From assembly GCF_012844345.1 (NCBI RefSeq), contig NZ_CP051625.1:310001-374000 (forward strand): a stretch of DNA of 64,000 bases, given 5' to 3'. Position numbers and translations under genes: made by a program. The notes under the pieces are model-generated. The model did not search any database, was not told where the DNA came from, and saw only the letters and a list, made by a program, of their open reading frames with translations. Within the stretch, counting starts at the first letter, position 1. Each line of letters begins with the position of its first letter. The stretch comes from Pseudomonas sp. gcc21 (GTDB taxonomy: Bacteria > Pseudomonadota > Gammaproteobacteria > Pseudomonadales > Pseudomonadaceae). Shown piece by piece: positions 18,018-26,297 of the stretch.

Positions 18018-19360
18018 AGATCCAGTTGCTTACGCTTGCGGTAGAGCGTAGAGGCGTCGATGCCGAGTGTTTTCGCGGCCTGCTCAAGCGTCGAGCTGTT
18101 GGCCAGTACCGCAGCGATATGCGCTCGCTCCAGTTCAACCAGGCTCATGTCGGCGCCGATACGCGGTGCGCTGCTGGCAGCCGGCTCCGCTAATCCGAGG
18201 TGGCTCAGTTGCACCAGGTCTTCACCGCAGATGATGGTCGCCCGTTCGATGACGTTACGTAGTTCACGGATATTTCCCGGCCACTTATAGGCAAGGAGCG
18301 CCTGCCTGGCCTGCTCGCTGAAATTCTTCGCAGGGCGGGCATATTCGTTAACGAAGTGCGCGAGGAATCTGTCTGCCAGATCCAGAATATCCTCGGGACG
18401 CTCGCGTAGCGGCAGCAGGGTGATGGTGATCACATTGAGCCGGTAGTAAAGGTCCTCGCGGAACTGACCGTTTTGCACCATCTCCGACAGGTCAAGATTG
18501 GTGGCAGCGAGAATCCGTACGTTGGCATGCCGGGTAACCGGATCACCGATGCGCTCATATTCCTTGTCCTGGATAAAGCGTAGCAACTTCGGTTGAATGG
18601 CCAGCGGGAAATCACCCACCTCATCGAGGAACAGGGTGCCGCCGTCAGCCTGGCTGACGCGGCCTAGCGTGCTTTCGTTGGCACCGGTAAATGCCCCACG
18701 GGTATGACCGAACAGTTCGCTTTCCATCAAGTCGCCGGTCAGGGACGGGCAGTTGATCGTGACGAAAGCCTTCTCGGCGCGCTTGCTCCAACCGTGTATC
18801 GCTCTGGCAAGCTCGCCCTTACCGGTTCCGGATTCACCAAGGATGAGGATGTTGGCGTCCGTGGTAGCCACCTGGCGGGCGGTTTCGATGATCCCCATCA
18901 TCGCGGGACAGCGTGAGGTGACGCTGTCGCTACGTTTGCGCACTTCGCCTTCGAGTGCTTCCAGACGCGCAGCCAGCTGGCGCACTTCAAGCTGCTTGGC
19001 GGCGGCCAGACGTAGCTGATCAGGGCTGCATGGTTTGACCAGATAATCAGTCGCGCCGGCATGCATTGCGTTAACAGCTGAATCGACAGCTGAATGCGCG
19101 GTAACGATCACCACGCGCATCCAGGGCGCCTGTATACGCATATGAGCCAGGACATCCAGCCCATTATCTTCACCGAGTCGCAAATCGAGGAAACAAAGGT
19201 CGAACACCTGTTGCTGGATCACTGCTTCAGCCTGCGCCGCGCTGCTGGCGGTGATGACCTGGTAACCCTCGTCTTCCAGGCAGTACCGGAAGGTGCGAAG
19301 GATTGCTGCCTCGTCATCTACAAGAAGAATACGTCCGCTTTTCTGTTCCATCGTCTCCAT
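18014..19360 (-). CDS. algB: NtrC-family response regulator AlgB
   Basis: 448 residues. Receiver domain (ILLVDDEAAILRTFRYCLEDEGYQV, phospho-Asp in CFLDLRLGEDNGLDVLA, VKPCSPDQL), then a sigma-54 AAA+ domain with Walker A GESGTGKGE, GAFTGA loop and Walker B GGTLFLDEVGDF, then a Fis-type helix-turn-helix (LEQAAKTLGIDASTLYRKRKQ). The match to P. aeruginosa AlgB is near line by line. The ATG at 19360 has AGGA ahead. The GAFTGA loop predicts that it can open sigma-54 promoters; such a promoter with two dyads lies just upstream of this gene, pointing the other way (19402-19529). Confidence 0.95.
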   Translation of the reverse strand: METMEQKSGRILLVDDEAAILRTFRYCLEDEGYQVITASSAAQAEAVIQQQVFDLCFLDLRLGEDNGLDVLAHMRIQAPWMRVVIVTAHSAVDSAVNAMHAGATDYLVKPCSPDQLRLAAAKQLEVRQLAARLEALEGEVRKRSDSVTSRCPAMMGIIETARQVATTDANILILGESGTGKGELARAIHGWSKRAEKAFVTINCPSLTGDLMESELFGHTRGAFTGANESTLGRVSQADGGTLFLDEVGDFPLAIQPKLLRFIQDKEYERIGDPVTRHANVRILAATNLDLSEMVQNGQFREDLYYRLNVITITLLPLRERPEDILDLADRFLAHFVNEYARPAKNFSEQARQALLAYKWPGNIRELRNVIERATIICGEDLVQLSHLGLAEPAASSAPRIGADMSLVELERAHIAAVLANSSTLEQAAKTLGIDASTLYRKRKQLDL

Positions 19361-19401
19361 TGTTCCTGTTCGGGCCGGCTATCTAATGGCGAGCATAGAG
19401 C

Positions 19402-19452
19402 GATCATGCAATCTGCACGGCGACTCGATGGGGATCATGCATGCTGCATGCT
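19402..19452 (+). promoter_or_regulatory. Twin dyads, likely activator sites upstream of a sigma-54 promoter
   Basis: Two copies of GATCATGCA-N2-CTGCA at 19402 and 19433, 31 bases apart (three helical turns). The second contains a perfect dyad ATGCA-TGC-TGCAT; the first is one base off. They lie roughly 75-125 bases before the sigma-54 promoter at 19514, the usual place of NtrC-type enhancer sites, and next to algB. Binding by AlgB is inference. Confidence 0.55.
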
Positions 19453-19513
19453 GGCCTTGTGTATATACCCACCTAAGCCATTGATTTCATTGTAGTTAAA
19501 ACAGATCAAAAGA

Positions 19514-19529
19514 TGGCATGCATATTGCC
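19514..19529 (+). promoter_or_regulatory. Sigma-54 (-24/-12) promoter
   Basis: TGGCATGCATATTGCC fits TGGCAY-N5-TTGC, with the invariant GG (19515-19516) and GC (19527-19528) exactly 10 bases apart. It points away from algB toward the small genes at 19799 and 20071. The start of transcription would be near 19540, leaving a leader of about 260 bases. Confidence 0.7.
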
Positions 19530-19757
19530 AATATAACTATAAGTTCATCCTAAAAACGTCGTCCGGCTCGTTTCCAGGCGCAGCACACAAGGATTCGATT
19601 CGCCGACAGACGAAGGATGTTACATCAGATGGGGCGTGAAGGAACCCGCTTGTTGTATCGGATTGAGAATCCACAGGAGCACCGCTTTCAGGGCGATGAG
19701 CCCGCGATAGAGCGATTGGAGCCAGCGAGTGGTTCGCAGATACCAGGCATTTGCCCA

Positions 19758-19779
19758 GGTCAGGACTGGTTACCTGACC
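19758..19779 (+). promoter_or_regulatory. Leader hairpin just ahead of a ribosome site
   Basis: GGTCAGG, an eight-base loop, CCTGACC; it ends 4 bases before the AGGAGGA ribosome site of the gene at 19799. It might modulate translation. Seen as a pairing only. The rest of the 438-base gap between algB and 19799 holds the dyads, the sigma-54 promoter and an unsupported 55-codon frame at 19629-19796. Confidence 0.35.
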
Positions 19780-19798
19780 AGGCAGGAGGAGAATGAGA

Positions 19799-20005
19799 AT
19801 GAAACAGCGTGATTGGGGGATTTTACTGCTGGGCAAAGGTCTTTTTGCCAGCGCTGCTCTGTTGGTGATGTTGGGAGCCGAAACCAGTGCGAGCACACAG
19901 CAGCCGCAGGCTTCGACGCTTTCTCAACAGATTGTCTATTCGCGGCCGGCATCAGCCACCAGCGAGATGCCGGAGCAGACGACCGGACCGCGTTGGGTAT
20001 TCTAG
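19799..20005 (+). CDS. Small exported or membrane-anchored protein, function unknown
   Basis: 68 residues. I do not recognise it. [25 protein letters not shown] is a signal peptide or single membrane anchor, with AETSAS as a possible cleavage region; the remaining 40 residues are polar and rich in Ser, Gln, Pro and Thr and end in PRWVF. An ATG at 19793 would add two residues, but the AGGAGGA ribosome site is 8 bases from 19799 and only 2 from 19793. It lies downstream of the sigma-54 promoter and 65 bases before the UPF0391 gene, so the two are probably cotranscribed and possibly AlgB-controlled. Confidence 0.65.
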   Translation: MKQRDWGILLLGKGLFASAALLVMLGAETSASTQQPQASTLSQQIVYSRPASATSEMPEQTTGPRWVF

Positions 20006-20070
20006 CTGTCAGGCTCATCTCACCAATCGAGCAGGCGCGCTGGATCGCCGCGTCGACGCAAGGAGCAAGA

Positions 20071-20238
20071 ATGCTAAGTTGGGCTGTCGCCTTCATGGTA
20101 ATTGCCATTGTTGCCGCTGTGCTGGGTTTTGGCGGCATAGCAGGGACTGCAACCGGTATCGCCAAGATACTTTTTGTGGTGTTTCTGGCGATGTTTGTCC
20201 TCGCCTTTGTAGCCAGCGTTCGTCCGCGTCGGCCGTGA
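20071..20238 (+). CDS. UPF0391/DUF1328 small membrane protein
   Basis: 55 residues starting at ATG 20071 with AAGGAGCAAGA ahead; longer frames through this stretch are shadows. [46 protein letters not shown] is the complete DUF1328 pattern: two short hydrophobic helices around GFGGIAG, ending in a basic tail (RPRRP). The function of the family is unknown; members respond to stress in several proteobacteria. A member is also found beside algB in P. aeruginosa, so this neighbourhood is conserved. Confidence 0.88.
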   Translation: MLSWAVAFMVIAIVAAVLGFGGIAGTATGIAKILFVVFLAMFVLAFVASVRPRRP

Positions 20239-20248
20239 CTCTGACGGA

Positions 20249-22456
20249 TCAGGTGCGGGCCAGAATTTCGGCGTAAATGCTTTTAACTTCCCGGGCGAAA
20301 CGCTCTACGGAATAGTCCTGGGCAAAATCCCGGGCGTTAATACCCAGACGACTGCGCAGCGTTTCGTCCTGTATCAGCTCATCCACCCTGGCAACCCATG
20401 CGGACTGACTGCCAGCGGTCTTGTAGCCATTGAAGCCCTCTCTGATGACATCATCGGTGCCGCTGGAGCGCACAGCTACCACGGCCAATCCCGCCGCCAT
20501 CGCCTCGAGCAATACCATGCCTTGCGTTTCAGACTTGGACGTAAAAACGAACAGGTCGCCAAGACGGTAATAAAGCGGCATCTGAGCGGGGGCTACGCTG
20601 CCTAACAGGGTCACGGCCCCGCTCAGGTCAAGGTCGTCGATGCGTTGCTGGAGACGAGCGCGCTGATGTCCGTCGCCAATAATCAGCAGCCGGAATGCGC
20701 GTTTACTGGTTCGTTTGAGTGCTGCGGCAGCATCCATCATGAAATCCAGATTCTTCTCGTTGGACAGGCGCGACACCGTCACCAGTACGACCTCGTCTGT
20801 GATTCCGAATTGTTTACGCAGCTCGCGGACATTCTCCGGTGCCGTTTGTAGAAAACGCTGATACTCGATGCCGGTCGGCTGGACATAGGTAGGTGTCTTG
20901 ACGCCTATCATCCTCAAGTATTCTTCCGCCGAGTAGGTCGGCACGATAATCCCATCGCACTTGTTGGCGAAACGTTTGATCAATGCATGCGAGATGAAAT
21001 TGCGGAACAGGCCGCCAGGCAACGGGACGAAGTGTGCGTAGTGCTCGAGGCGGGTGTGGTAGGTGTACACCACCGGAACTCCCAGTCGCTTGCCCAGGTA
21101 CAAACCAAGCGAGCCGACCCATATAGGATGGTGCACATGGATGATGTCCGGCCTGAATGCCTGTAAGTGACGGCGCACGCGGGGCAGGAAGATATTGGCC
21201 AGCCTGAAGTCGCCCGGTTTGCCAAAGGCCAGCAGCGAGGGCAATCGCAGTGTGTCCTGCTCATCATCAGGCTGGTCGCGGTAGCGCGGAGCAACCAGCA
21301 ATACCTTGTTGCCGAGGTCCCGAAGACCCAGGCGTAGCCGCTCGATGGAAATAGGCACGCCACCAATGAACGGAAGGTAGTTATTGGTGAACATGGCTAC
21401 GCGCAGGGGCTTGTCGAGCCAGGGCGCCGGGTTGATATCGAAATCCCGGTAGTAATTGCGCTCCGTAAAGAGCAGCAGGTACAAGCGGATGGCGATCAGG
21501 CTCAATAGCGATACGAGCAGCAGGAAATTGACAAAGCCGACGTAAAACAGTGAATAAAAGAAGAACCACAGGCTTTCGATAGTGGCCCAGAAAGGGTGCT
21601 GGCCGGTGACCAGCGGTACGAGCCGGGTCTCGACTGATTCGGGTGTTACCGTTACTTCAACGTAGTGGTGGAAGCTATCGGAGTCATTGAGTATGAGTCC
21701 GCCGGCACCCCCGGTTGTTATGAAGCGCGTCCCATCGCGGACCTGCTCGGAAAACACGGGCAGGTTGGCCGAGAACACGACATCAACCTCATATCGGCGG
21801 AACAGCTCCAACAACTCCGCGCGGAACGCATCGGGTTGTAGGTAATCGTCGTCACGCACGAAAAACCGGTTTCGTTCTATCGGCAGCAGGGGGTGGCCGG
21901 TAAACACCAGGGTATGCATGGCATCGCTCTGTTCGAGCAGGTCACCAAGCCAATGCAGCTGCCAGCGGTAGGGGGTCTTGCCCGTGCTGTCGAGGAAGAT
22001 GAGTCGGGTGTTGGCGGCACGCACGGAATACAGGTGCGGCCCGAAATCTTCGTAGAAGCGGAAGCTTCCGAAGTTGGAATATTCATTGGCGCCGAAGGTC
22101 AGCAGAAAAGGCATCTCGAGTTTCTCGAGTGTGCCATGCAGGGAACGGTACTTGTCTTCGCCGCCGCTGCTGACAGCGTTTCCGGCAGACACCATGAAGT
22201 CCAGTCCTGACTGATTCAGCTCGGGTATGAATGTCCGCTCGAAAATTCCCACCGAATTATTCATGTTGCCGACCACGGCGAAGCTAAAGCGGTCGCGGTC
22301 CTGCAGCCGCGCGTCTATGTCCAGCAATTGCTCGGTATGAACCGCTTCGACGTCGGGCTTGTACAGCGCCAGATAGATTTTGTAGCTGACCAATATCAGA
22401 AGTGTCAGAACGTTTACGTAAAACAGGGCCTTGAGTCGAATATTGCGGCGCTTCAT
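20249..22456 (-). CDS. Degenerate phosphoesterase fused to GT4 glycosyltransferase
   Basis: 735 residues from ATG 22456, which overlaps the upstream flippase-like gene by 4 bases; the frame to 22858 is a shadow of that gene. Layout: membrane helix 9-30; a periplasmic calcineurin-like phosphoesterase domain about 57-265; hydrophobic stretch about 305-350; a cytosolic GT4 glycosyltransferase from about 373 (LRVAMFTNNYLPFIGGVPISIERL, IHVHHPIWVG, VSRLSNEKNLDFMMDA, and the E-x7-E pair in SETQGMVLLEAMAAG). The phosphoesterase metal ligands are mostly lost: GDxH reads GNMN, GDxxxxG reads GNAVSSG, GNHE reads GANE, and the GHxH motif reads ANLP; only FTGHP keeps its His. It probably glycosylates a lipid or carrier; the acceptor is unknown. 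Confidence 0.8.
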   Translation of the reverse strand: MKRRNIRLKALFYVNVLTLLILVSYKIYLALYKPDVEAVHTEQLLDIDARLQDRDRFSFAVVGNMNNSVGIFERTFIPELNQSGLDFMVSAGNAVSSGGEDKYRSLHGTLEKLEMPFLLTFGANEYSNFGSFRFYEDFGPHLYSVRAANTRLIFLDSTGKTPYRWQLHWLGDLLEQSDAMHTLVFTGHPLLPIERNRFFVRDDDYLQPDAFRAELLELFRRYEVDVVFSANLPVFSEQVRDGTRFITTGGAGGLILNDSDSFHHYVEVTVTPESVETRLVPLVTGQHPFWATIESLWFFFYSLFYVGFVNFLLLVSLLSLIAIRLYLLLFTERNYYRDFDINPAPWLDKPLRVAMFTNNYLPFIGGVPISIERLRLGLRDLGNKVLLVAPRYRDQPDDEQDTLRLPSLLAFGKPGDFRLANIFLPRVRRHLQAFRPDIIHVHHPIWVGSLGLYLGKRLGVPVVYTYHTRLEHYAHFVPLPGGLFRNFISHALIKRFANKCDGIIVPTYSAEEYLRMIGVKTPTYVQPTGIEYQRFLQTAPENVRELRKQFGITDEVVLVTVSRLSNEKNLDFMMDAAAALKRTSKRAFRLLIIGDGHQRARLQQRIDDLDLSGAVTLLGSVAPAQMPLYYRLGDLFVFTSKSETQGMVLLEAMAAGLAVVAVRSSGTDDVIREGFNGYKTAGSQSAWVARVDELIQDETLRSRLGINARDFAQDYSVERFAREVKSIYAEILART

Positions 22457-23508
22457 GAAAGCCCTTTGCGGCTGAGTTCCCGTTGCATGACCAATAGCCC
22501 TACAACCATACCCAGATAAATCGTAAGCACCCGCCAACCGATAGTGACCAGTACCAGGTGGTTGGCCCCCAGGATAGTGCTGAAAAAGCTGCCAAAGAGC
22601 CCTTCCGATATGCCGGACGCCCCTGGAGTGGGCGCAAAGTACATGACGAAGGTGGTTACCACTAACAGGCCGATGGTAACCAGATAGTCGACATCGTAAC
22701 CCAGTGCAAAGATCAGCAGGGCAGGGAAGCTGAAGAGACTGAGTAGAAAAACGAAAGTGGAGAGGATGGAAAGCAACACGTTGCGTTTGGAGCCGCGCAT
22801 ATAAACGCTGAAGGAGTGCGAGAAGCGCAGCATTTCCCTGCGTACCTTGTACTGCCAATGGCGATGTCGTGCTTCCTTGAGCAGGCCGAGGCTATGTGCT
22901 CGGCGCAGTACGGCGCTGATCGGAAGAATCAGCAGCCGCGTCCGCAATAACAGAATGGCGAAGAAGCTCAGATAAGCGATGATCATCACCGCCAACAGGC
23001 CACCCACCCGGCTGATGATGGTCTGATTATTCAGGTGGTCGAGCGTCAGCAGGAAGATTGGCGTCAGCCCGAAAATGAAGATCACCGCCAGGATGGTCCG
23101 TATGGTCGTGGCTGCGGTGGCGGTGCCCAGGCGGACCCCGTGCCGGCGCAGATACCAGATCTGCGCCACGCCCCCGCCAGTTGCCATTGGCGTTATATTC
23201 GAGAAGAAGATATTCACGAAAACCAATCGGAACACCTCTTTCAGCGCGATTTGTTGATCCAGTGCCTTCAGGGTGTAATACAGGCGGAGCGCATCGGACA
23301 GATAGTAAGTGCCGAGCAGGCCAGCCACCGCAAGCAACGTCTGCCAACTGACCAGCCTGAAATCAAAGGTCAGGCTGGTATCCGGGACCTGAAGATAGAT
23401 AGCCCAGATGCCCAGGCCACTCAGGCATATAAAAAGCAGGCTTAGCCCCACCAGACGTTTGGCTGAAGTATCCGGCAGGTTGTCGCGCGCTTGGCGTGGG
23501 TCGGGCAT
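22453..23508 (-). CDS. UPF0104/lysylphosphatidylglycerol-synthase-type flippase-like membrane protein
   Basis: 351 residues with about eight membrane segments. It matches the LPG_synthase_TM (UPF0104) family: DALRLYYTLKAL, NIFFSNITPMATGGGVAQIWYLRRHGV, and the C-terminal YFAPTPGASGISEGLFGSFF block are the family's marks. In MprF the same domain flips aminoacyl-phospholipids; in AglD-like proteins it goes with glycolipid assembly. It overlaps the downstream glycosyltransferase fusion by 4 bases, so the two proteins most likely act together, one making and one flipping a lipid-linked sugar. That joint role is inference. Confidence 0.82.
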   Translation of the reverse strand: MPDPRQARDNLPDTSAKRLVGLSLLFICLSGLGIWAIYLQVPDTSLTFDFRLVSWQTLLAVAGLLGTYYLSDALRLYYTLKALDQQIALKEVFRLVFVNIFFSNITPMATGGGVAQIWYLRRHGVRLGTATAATTIRTILAVIFIFGLTPIFLLTLDHLNNQTIISRVGGLLAVMIIAYLSFFAILLLRTRLLILPISAVLRRAHSLGLLKEARHRHWQYKVRREMLRFSHSFSVYMRGSKRNVLLSILSTFVFLLSLFSFPALLIFALGYDVDYLVTIGLLVVTTFVMYFAPTPGASGISEGLFGSFFSTILGANHLVLVTIGWRVLTIYLGMVVGLLVMQRELSRKGLS

Positions 23509-23698
23509 TAAGATCCTGTAGTCATTCGCCGGGCTTGATTCTACCGGCTTCGGTGTATTGGGTTCTCTGGGCCATGATAACGCGGGCAGAGGCTCCCGCG
23601 AGACCTCCCAGCTCGGCCTGTCTGGCGAAGCGATGAGCGAGAACGAGTTTGAGGGGCCTGATTAGCAGAGGTTCCGTGGTATCGGTGGAGACTGCGGG
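23509..23698. other. Intergenic stretch with no gene
   Basis: Between the UPF0104 gene and the 4.5S RNA promoter. A short GCGGG/CCCGC pairing near 23582-23599 is all I see; the open frames here have no ribosome site or family likeness. Confidence 0.5.
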
Positions 23699-23726
23699 TT
23701 GTAAGTTCCGGCCAACCCGTTACAAT
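23699..23726 (+). promoter_or_regulatory. Sigma-70 promoter of the 4.5S RNA gene
   Basis: TTGTAA (23699-23704), 16-base spacer, TACAAT (23721-23726), about 30 bases before the mature RNA. A GC-rich segment follows the -10 box, as in stringently controlled stable RNA promoters. Confidence 0.6.
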
Positions 23727-23756
23727 AGCGCGGCCCGTCAAGCACGGGCACGCTAT

Positions 23757-23870
23757 GGTGGTCCTGTCGGTCCCCTCGCAATGATTCGCCGTGAACCTGG
23801 TCAGGCCCGGAAGGGAGCAGCCACAGCGGTTATATCGTGTGCCGGGGTGTGGCTGGCAGGGCCGCCACCC
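23757..23870 (+). ncRNA. ffs: Signal recognition particle 4.5S RNA
   Basis: About 114 nt. The conserved SRP core is present: GGTCAGGCCCGGAAGGGAGC with AGCAG on the other side of the asymmetric loop, the GGAA-type tetraloop, and the closing stem formed by GGTGGTCCTG at the start and GGCAGGGCCGCCACC at the end. The RNA binds Ffh and targets membrane proteins. Its place just before the dnaX region is usual for pseudomonads. Ends are set from stem pairing and could be off by a few bases. Confidence 0.95.
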
Positions 23871-24207
23871 ATAGCCTTCTCCGATCTTCTTCCTCTCCTT
23901 TGTTTTTCTCCGATGGTCATTTGGTACCTGGTTGTCACTTCGCGACCGACCTGTTTCACAGGCTTAGAACCTAAGCGTCTTTGACATTGCTTCTTAAGAA
24001 ACCATCAAGCTAACCTCTCAGCCTTATCGTCTGAACCGATGGCTTACGGGACGGGTCAATACTTTGTAACGTTTTGTTGATTCCAGGCGGGGACACCCCC
24101 TTAAAGGACGAAGAAGATGACTATCTCTCCACCATAGTTGCTCTTGCACTCTCGAATAAATCACCTGTTTGAGATGGTCGCCTTTGGTTAAGTGGCGGGA
24201 GATAGCT
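23871..24207. other. Intergenic stretch upstream of the acyltransferase
   Basis: 337 bases, lower in GC than the flanks. A pyrimidine-rich run (about 23876-23920) follows the 4.5S RNA. I see no gene; a six-codon frame at 24118 is negligible. No clear promoter hexamers were found, although the acyltransferase must be transcribed from here or from the ffs promoter. Confidence 0.5.
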
Positions 24208-26169
24208 GTGGAATTCAGAAGAGATATAAACGGTCTTCGGGCCGTAGCAGTCGTACTGGTAGTGCTGTTTCATTTCGGCTTGCTTGGCATGGGAGGCGGG
24301 TTCATCGGGGTCGACGTATTTTTCGTCATTTCCGGTTTTCTGATGACCGGCATCATTTATTCCCGGATGGAAAAGAACACTTTTACCATCCCGCGCTTTT
24401 ATCTCGATCGTTGTCGTCGCATTGTCCCAGCGCTAGCCTTCGTCTGTCTGTTTTTGCTTATCGTAGGCTGGTTCCTGCTATTACCTCGTGATTACGAGGC
24501 GCTGGGCAAGGAAGTACTCGGGAGCCTGGCTTTTATATCCAATATCCTGTTCTGGAAGCAGGCCGGCTATTTCGAGCAGGCCTCGCACGATCAGTGGTTG
24601 CTGCACACCTGGTCGCTTTCCGTTGAATGGCAGTTCTATCTCATTTATCCGGTACTCATCGTCGCGCTGCGCCAAGTGGTTTCAGCTTCCAATACCCGAT
24701 GGTTTCTGTGGGCGCTGGCCCTGTTTTCCTTCGCATTATCGGTATACGCCTCCGGGAAATGGCCGACCTCCGCGTTCTTCCTGCTACCCACGCGCATGTG
24801 GGAAATGCTCGCAGGCAGTCTGATCTATCTGTATCCCCTGACGGTGGGCAGGCGTACCGGCAAAACGATGGAAGTCGCCGGGTTGGGCATCATCGTTGTA
24901 TGCGCAATAAGCTTCAGCGGCAGCACTCAGTGGCCGGGATGGTTGGCCGCACTGCCGGTGTTCGGAGCGGTGCTGGTAATCGCATCTTCCCAGAGCGAAT
25001 CACTGATCACCGGCAACCCTGTGGCGCAGTTTCTCGGCAAGACTTCCTACTCTCTGTATCTATGGCACTGGCCGATAGCGGTATGGTTGTATTATTTCGG
25101 CCTTGAGCACGACATGCGCTGGGTGCTATTCGCGGTCGGAGCCTCTGTGGTCGCCGGCTGGCTGTCCTTCACCTTTATCGAGGGGATGGCGGGCAAGAAA
25201 CCACGCTACGCCCCGGCATTGAAGCCCCGTGCAATAATCGGCGCGCCGGTGGCCGCTGCTTGCGCTCTGGCTTCCATTACCTTTGTCGCGAACGGATTTC
25301 CTGACCGGATGAGCGAGGAGTTCAGGCGCACTACAGCAGATCTGGTAATGCCCTGGAAACAGAGTGGATGGTGCTTTCACAGCGTCGAAACCTTCCCCGA
25401 ATTGGAGGTAGGTAAAGCCGGGTTGGGCTGTGAACTGGGGGATCGATCAGCCCGCGTGAACGGTCTGCTGTTCGGTGATTCCTTTGCGGGACATTACGAT
25501 CCTTTCTGGGATGATATTGGCCAGCACATATCGATGAAAATCGATTCGGTCTCGACCGACTGGTGTTACCCGAGCCTGACCGGAGAATATACCGGCCCCT
25601 ATACCGGGCGTGGTTATCAGCAGTGCCTCTACAACCGGAAATATCTGGTGGATAATCTGGCGGACTATGATTTCGTGGTCTTCGCCGGTCAGTGGGGCGC
25701 GGTCCACGCCAAGCAGCAGATGCAGGGCGTATTTGATGCCATTGCCATGGCAGCGGAAAAATCCGAGCTGGTGATCCTTATGCCGGCGCCGACCAACTTT
25801 GATGTCAACGTCAAGAACATGTATCAACGCAGCCTGTTGTTCGATACTTCGTTTGATATCTCACGCTTTCACAAGCAACGGGACGAGTCGGCGAGGGCTG
25901 CCAATCAGGCGCTGTCCGAGCTCGCTTCGCAGTTTGCCAATGTGCTGTACTTTGACCGGGACGCCTTGTTCCACGTGGACGGCGTACCGTCTGATGTGAC
26001 GCGTGACAATATTCCCTTCAGCCTGGATGAGTCGGGTCATATCAGCGTCTATGGCGCGAAAATGGCCGCCCGCGCTTTCCGCCAATCCAGCCTGTTCGCA
26101 GAGTTCGCGGACATGGCCACCGGCGGTAGGCCGAGCGAAATACCGGAAAGACGCTACGTTGGAAAATGA
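24208..26169 (+). CDS. OafA-type membrane acyltransferase (AT3-SGNH)
   Basis: 653 residues from GTG 24208 (GGGAGA ahead), which gives VEFRRDINGLRAVAVVLVVLFHFG, the usual AT3 start; an ATG at 24169 is possible. The first ten-helix acyltransferase-3 domain has the RDINGLRA-x-AVxxVxxFH signature, GGFIGVDVFFVISGFLMTG and LLHTWSLSVEWQFYL. After about residue 360 comes a periplasmic SGNH hydrolase domain with the nucleophile in LLFGDSFAGHYDP and the late D-x-x-H-like pair in DESGHISVYGAK. Such proteins O-acetylate surface sugars such as O-antigen or exopolysaccharide. It sits alone between ffs and dnaX. Confidence 0.88.
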   Translation: MEFRRDINGLRAVAVVLVVLFHFGLLGMGGGFIGVDVFFVISGFLMTGIIYSRMEKNTFTIPRFYLDRCRRIVPALAFVCLFLLIVGWFLLLPRDYEALGKEVLGSLAFISNILFWKQAGYFEQASHDQWLLHTWSLSVEWQFYLIYPVLIVALRQVVSASNTRWFLWALALFSFALSVYASGKWPTSAFFLLPTRMWEMLAGSLIYLYPLTVGRRTGKTMEVAGLGIIVVCAISFSGSTQWPGWLAALPVFGAVLVIASSQSESLITGNPVAQFLGKTSYSLYLWHWPIAVWLYYFGLEHDMRWVLFAVGASVVAGWLSFTFIEGMAGKKPRYAPALKPRAIIGAPVAAACALASITFVANGFPDRMSEEFRRTTADLVMPWKQSGWCFHSVETFPELEVGKAGLGCELGDRSARVNGLLFGDSFAGHYDPFWDDIGQHISMKIDSVSTDWCYPSLTGEYTGPYTGRGYQQCLYNRKYLVDNLADYDFVVFAGQWGAVHAKQQMQGVFDAIAMAAEKSELVILMPAPTNFDVNVKNMYQRSLLFDTSFDISRFHKQRDESARAANQALSELASQFANVLYFDRDALFHVDGVPSDVTRDNIPFSLDESGHISVYGAKMAARAFRQSSLFAEFADMATGGRPSEIPERRYVGK

Positions 26170-26297
26170 ACATCATCGGGATCGGCAAATGACGGCCGTT
26201 GGTTGAGATCCAGGCGGCGGCCGCGTCTCGCATTGTCGGTCGGCTTTGGTTAAAGTACCGGATTGCCCCAACGATCAGAGCGGACTGCAGATACCCG

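Noticed and set aside
19629..19796. 55-codon frame overlapping the 19793 ATG by 4 bases
   Set aside because: Weak ribosome site and no likeness; it lies in the sigma-54 leader. Conservation could rescue it.
20249..22858. 869-residue version of the glycosyltransferase fusion
   Set aside because: The first 134 residues are an out-of-frame reading of the upstream UPF0104 gene; MKRRNIRLKALF at 22456 is the start.
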